A DNA stretch of 64,000 nt, from contig BDSI01000009.1 in NCBI GenBank assembly GCA_003117195.1, forward strand, positions 1,716,594 to 1,780,593. Reading direction: 5' to 3'. This stretch comes from Eudorina sp. 2006-703-Eu-15 (Eukaryota; Chlorophyta; Chlorophyceae; Chlamydomonadales; Volvocaceae). The position numbers and the translations under genes are program-made. Of the stretch, positions 60,363 to 64,000 are shown piece after piece (positions within the stretch are counted from its first letter, which is position 1; each line of letters opens with the position of its first letter). The notes under the pieces were generated by a model, which worked only from the letters and a program-made list of their open reading frames with translations, made no database searches and was not told the origin of the DNA.

Positions 60363-63017
60363 AGCACGCACTATGCGGCCCTGAAATGCAAAATTTTGAC
60401 GACACGACACGACACGACACCGACATGTCGAGAAGCGCAGAATCACGGTGGGGCCATCGGACATGTCCGGGGGGCCAAACGCTGGGCCGGGCTGCGTCGC
60501 GCCGCGCCGCGCCGGGCGCTGCGTGTGGTGACTGACGTTGGTGACGTGGCGGCAGCCAGAGCGCGATGCATGGGGTGCCACCACGCAGCACAGCCACAGC
60601 CACAGCCACGCCACAATGATATGCTCCATGCGGACGGCGGACGAGTCGCGCGGCCTAGGGGTCGTGGGAGCACCTCCTCCTCCTCCCACTCCTCCTGAGG
60701 CCCAGCCGCATCCAGGCGAGAGATTGCCAAATGCGCACCGGCAGGCGGACAGCGCCCCCCAGACTTGGGGGCGCGTCCTGGCGTCGTGGCCGTGCGCAAG
60801 TTGGGCAGGGCGGAGGGCGCCAGCAGGGCACCCCCGGCAGGTGCACATCGGGACCCCCGACCACGGCAGCTGCTCGGCCGGCCCCCCCTCCCCGACTCCC
60901 CGGGACCATCCCTTCCCCGCATTCAGTTATTCCCAGCCGGTTTCTTCCCCGCCTGTGACACCCCGGCCTGCGGGAGCGCTTCATTCAGCCCGCCCAGCCC
61001 GGCCAGGCCAGGCCAACCTGCATCAGCAAAACCCAACGTCGCAAAAAATACGCGCCCTCACACATCTGCTGCAACCATATCCATCTGCTGCAACCAAGGA
61101 ATGCATGTCGCGCGAAATAATGAAGCACCACCACCACCACCACCACACATATCACCATCATCATTATCAGCGTCGTCGCCGCCACAGCAGCAGAAGCCGC
61201 ACGTCCTTCCCCAATCCCTCTCCCTACCGCAATTCACCGCAGCCTGCCCAGTCCCGGACCCACTGCGGCTCTCTCTCTCTCCCTCGAGTCCTGCAGGTCA
61301 CTCCCGCAAAAACACACGCCCCGAATGCTCCGCTCGCGGGATGCGGCCCCCCTCTGTCCCCGTGTGGGGCGTATCCCCATCCCTGCGATGATTACACGCT
61401 CCCGCCCCACCCCCCGCCCCACCCCCCGCCCCACCCCCAGGCTACAAGGCTTTCATCAGGGCGTCGGTCCGCTGCGTCTTCTCTTCTGCTTCTGTTTCTT
61501 CGTGTCACTGTCCTGTCAGTCAGCACAGCACCACCGATCCATGGACCACCCGCCACCAAGCCATCGCGCCGCAAACTTCGACCCGGGCGACCAGAGGGCG
61601 GTGCAGGGCGACCAGGGGCCGGTGGGTCCCGCCGCGACGGGGCCAGCAACCGGATACCCCACAGCAGCCACCCGACTGTGTGGCCCTCCGTGGATTGGCC
61701 GCCCTGTCTGACTGTCTGTCTCAATGTCTCAGGAGCCCGGTGACCCGAACCGTGATGCCCCGGGGGCACCTGGAGGGCGCACATGCACTCCGCTCAGCCC
61801 CCAACCCCTGCCCCGAGGAGTCATCCACGGGGACGTGCACACACAGGTGGGCCAGGATCCGGAGCGACGAGCCGCAAGGCCCACCACACCATCTAGACAG
61901 CACGGGGTCTCACACAACACAACACACACGGGGCTCGTATCTAAACACACACGCGCGCGCGGCGCCCTGTCCACCGAACCGCAACAAGCGGCAAGGGGTG
62001 GAGGAGACCTTCAACGCACCCGCGTTGCGAGGGGGCATAGTGGGGCGACCTTCCGGCGCTCCAGGGAATCGGAGGCGCAGTTTAATGCGGGGCGGGGCGA
62101 GGGTGGTGGTGGAGGCAATCCGAGGCAACAGGGACGCGGTGCGGACGACACACGCCAACCAAGCAACTCCCCGCCAACGAACCAACCACACATCAGATTC
62201 CATCACAGCAACGGACGACGGGCCCCCCTCTGCCCTCCCTGCCCCTTTTGCCCTCTCGCACGCCCTCAACCCTAGCCCCCAGACAGCCACCGGCGCCGCC
62301 ACACCATCTCGCCACCGCCACACCATTTCGCCACCATCATGGGCACCACCCTCCACCCTGGGTATCATCGCCGTTCTGACTCGTTCTGACCAGCGCAACA
62401 CCAACACCAGCAGCAGCAGCAGCAGACCACCCCAGGAACGCCAGCCCATATCGCCCCGCGCGCTGCCGAAGGGACCCAACCACATCCACCGCACCGCGCC
62501 CCGGCCGCGCTCCATGCGTCCGCATCTCCACAGCCCTTCCAGCCCAGCCCCGCCCCACCCCATCCCATCCCACCCGCCATCTCACTCCACTCCGCCCCAT
62601 CCCATAACCTCTCTCGAGGTGAGGGCTCCGCACCCTGGGAGCCTCGCGTCCCATTCCGCCATTGGCGCTTCGCCTCCGCCATCGCCCGATCGGGGAACCC
62701 TTGCCGCCAGTCCCACCACCACAACCACCTCCACCACCAGCCACACCACCACGACCACCAACACATCACCGCCACCACAACAACTTGGAACATCGCGGCC
62801 AGGGCGTGGACCCGGCGCAGCGCGCTTCCACCCCCTCAGCGCCAGGGCCCGACGGCCTGCCCGCCTCTAAGTGCGCTGCTGGGGGCGACCATCTGCGGTC
62901 CGATATCCGCGTAGGGCCCGCGCGTCGAATCCAAACCACGATGACGTCATCCCACCCATGGACCCCTCGACTACAAAAGCTCCCACCGCTCCGAGCTCTA
63001 GGGAGGACGGGCGGCCC

Positions 63018-63056
63018 TTCAGGCCACCAGGTTCAGGCCACCAGGTTCAGGCCACC
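63018..63056. repeat. 14-bp tandem repeat at a stop codon
   Basis: On the minus strand GGTGGCCTGAACCT is repeated nearly three times. The first unit supplies the last codons and the TGA of the exon at 63223-63047. Confidence 0.8.
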
Positions 63057-63223
63057 ATGACGGTGGAGAGCCGGCGCGCCCGCGCGACGACGGGGGAGAC
63101 CGTCGAGGCTGGCAAGGCCGGCGGCGCGGGCACCTTTTGCTCCTTTGAGAATTTGGCCAGGTGTGCGCGGTCGAGCTCGCTGCGGCGGGAGGCGTCCACG
63201 GTGCCCAGCTTGGCGTGCGTCAC
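63047..63223 (-). CDS. C-terminal exon of an unidentified gene, partial at the window edge
   Basis: The exon opens after a good acceptor (GGTCGGACAG) with VTHAKLGTVDASRRSELD, contains HLAKFSKEQK, and ends at TGA (63049-63047), 58 codons in all. Codon use is GC-rich like the other genes. I recognise no family. A candidate upstream exon is 63972-63858 (ending STKLPTDPK at an AAGGTGCAG donor), which joins in phase 0. Its codons are more AT-rich, so the join is uncertain; the gene would continue beyond 64000. Confidence 0.45.
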   Translation of the reverse strand: MTHAKLGTVDASRRSELDRAHLAKFSKEQKVPAPPALPASTVSPVVARARRLSTVMVA

Positions 63224-64000
63224 CTGTCCGACCGTTAGACGGCGAGGGAAATGGGGGAGGCACAGCGGATGCGGCTCGGTGGTGGCGGTGACGGTGTTTT
63301 GGGAGATGTGTGGCGAGGGTTCATGGGTGGCCGGTGGCGTGTTGGAAGTGGGGCGATTGTGACAGGGCGGGCTCAGAACCTTTGTGGTTGGGACTGGTTT
63401 TGGATTTGAAGGCAAAGCCGACGACAAGGGGCCAGCTGCCTCGTCACCAACGCGAGCTTGGTTCTGCCGCACCATCACGGTTCGCTCTCTCACGCGCTTG
63501 CACATTCATGCCCCTTGCATGTCACAAACTGCCTGCCTGCGCACACACACATACACACATCACTGCAAATTCGGCACCCGCATCTTTGCATTCCATTTGC
63601 TTTGCTCGTTTTTTCCTTCTTACTAACAACTTTTAGGACCGTCGCGCTCACGTGTGTCCCTGTCTTGCCATCCGCCTTGCATGTCCTCCGACTTCGCTTC
63701 GCTAACCACTGACGGTGCTGCTTCGCTTGGTGCTCCCGTTTCTGCATTCAGGTCAGTATCTTTTCCTTCTGCACGGGCTGGGACGGTTGTGCCGGGCACT
63801 TGCTTGCTGTCGGCATTGCACGCGCTGTTGACGCATACGCCCTTGCTTTTGCTGCACCTTAGGATCAGTAGGTAGCTTAGTAGAGTTTTCATCTGCATTA
63901 GCCTGCGACGTCATAGCCGCTGCTTCTGCTGGCGTCCCGGCGCCCACCGGCGCTCGACAACGATACGGGGCGCTGCAGCATCACGGCCTACACCACCTTG

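Larger units (their letters stand above)
55547..63046. other. Long region after DDB1 with no supported gene
   Basis: Its left part should hold the DDB1 3' UTR. The rest is GC-rich with CA/GT/CG dinucleotide tracts (about 58930-59110, 59208-59233, 59459-59480, 60330-60362) and CCG/CAC-rich stretches. Frames of about 400 codons at 60538-61743 and 61680-62870 (plus) are Pro/Thr/Ser/His-rich, have no recognisable domain, and overlap open frames on the other strand. Confidence 0.45.

Noticed and set aside
60538..62870. Two plus-strand frames of about 400 codons
   Set aside because: Low-complexity Pro/Thr/Ser/His composition, no domain, no splice logic, and competing frames on the other strand.
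63623..63898. Separate small secreted protein (MQMKTLLSYLLIL...)
   Set aside because: The signal-like start is weak and the frame overlaps a possible exon in another frame; not enough evidence to call.

Overview
The window looks like nuclear DNA of a volvocine or other chlamydomonadalean green alga. It is very GC-rich with GC-ending codons and many short, phase-consistent introns. Those introns are full of CA/GT, CCCA, GGGGCA and GGACGGAG microsatellites. Proteins carry Gly/Ala-rich insertions, and the gene set includes a membrane-anchored PAM, a GAF-TKL kinase, a ciliary CFAP96-like protein and a plant-type DDB1. The genus cannot be fixed from sequence alone. There are no prokaryotic features.

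I rebuilt four complete spliced genes by joining exons whose splice sites, phases and protein homology all agree. (1) 12858 to 3435, minus: a bifunctional peptidylglycine alpha-amidating monooxygenase (16 exons, 1175 aa) with signal peptide, PHM, a long Glu/Ala-repeat linker ending in a polybasic stretch, PAL, acidic stalk, one transmembrane helix and a Gly-rich tail. (2) 30089 to 19332, minus: a TKL-type protein kinase (15 exons, 1413 aa) with N-terminal GAF-like sensor regions and an HCD (non-RD) catalytic loop. (3) 37309 to 33519, minus: a CFAP96 (C4orf47)-like ciliary protein (10 exons, 349 aa). (4) 39365 to 55546, plus: DDB1, the scaffold of CUL4 ubiquitin ligases (27 exons, 1252 aa). CFAP96 and DDB1 are divergent, with about 2 kb between start codons. 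The right edge holds the C-terminal exon of an unidentified minus-strand gene.

The spaces at 1-3434, 12859-19331, 30090-33518, 37310-39364 and 55547-63046 have no gene I can support. Most long open frames there and opposite the genes come from high GC and low-complexity repeats. AT-rich islands lie just upstream of all four start codons.

The most striking unexplained structure is a roughly 45-55 bp element with a core like GCAGCAGCGCAGTTTGAA followed by TGTCTACCAATTTCCTATA. I found at least 17 copies in 16 of the 64 introns of PAM, the kinase and DDB1, and none in exons or intergenic DNA. It is usually in the sense orientation and often directly before the 3' splice site. This suggests an introner-like (intron-creating or intron-colonising) family. 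One copy has expanded internally into a 160 bp octamer satellite. Both GC-AG introns in the window carry copies.
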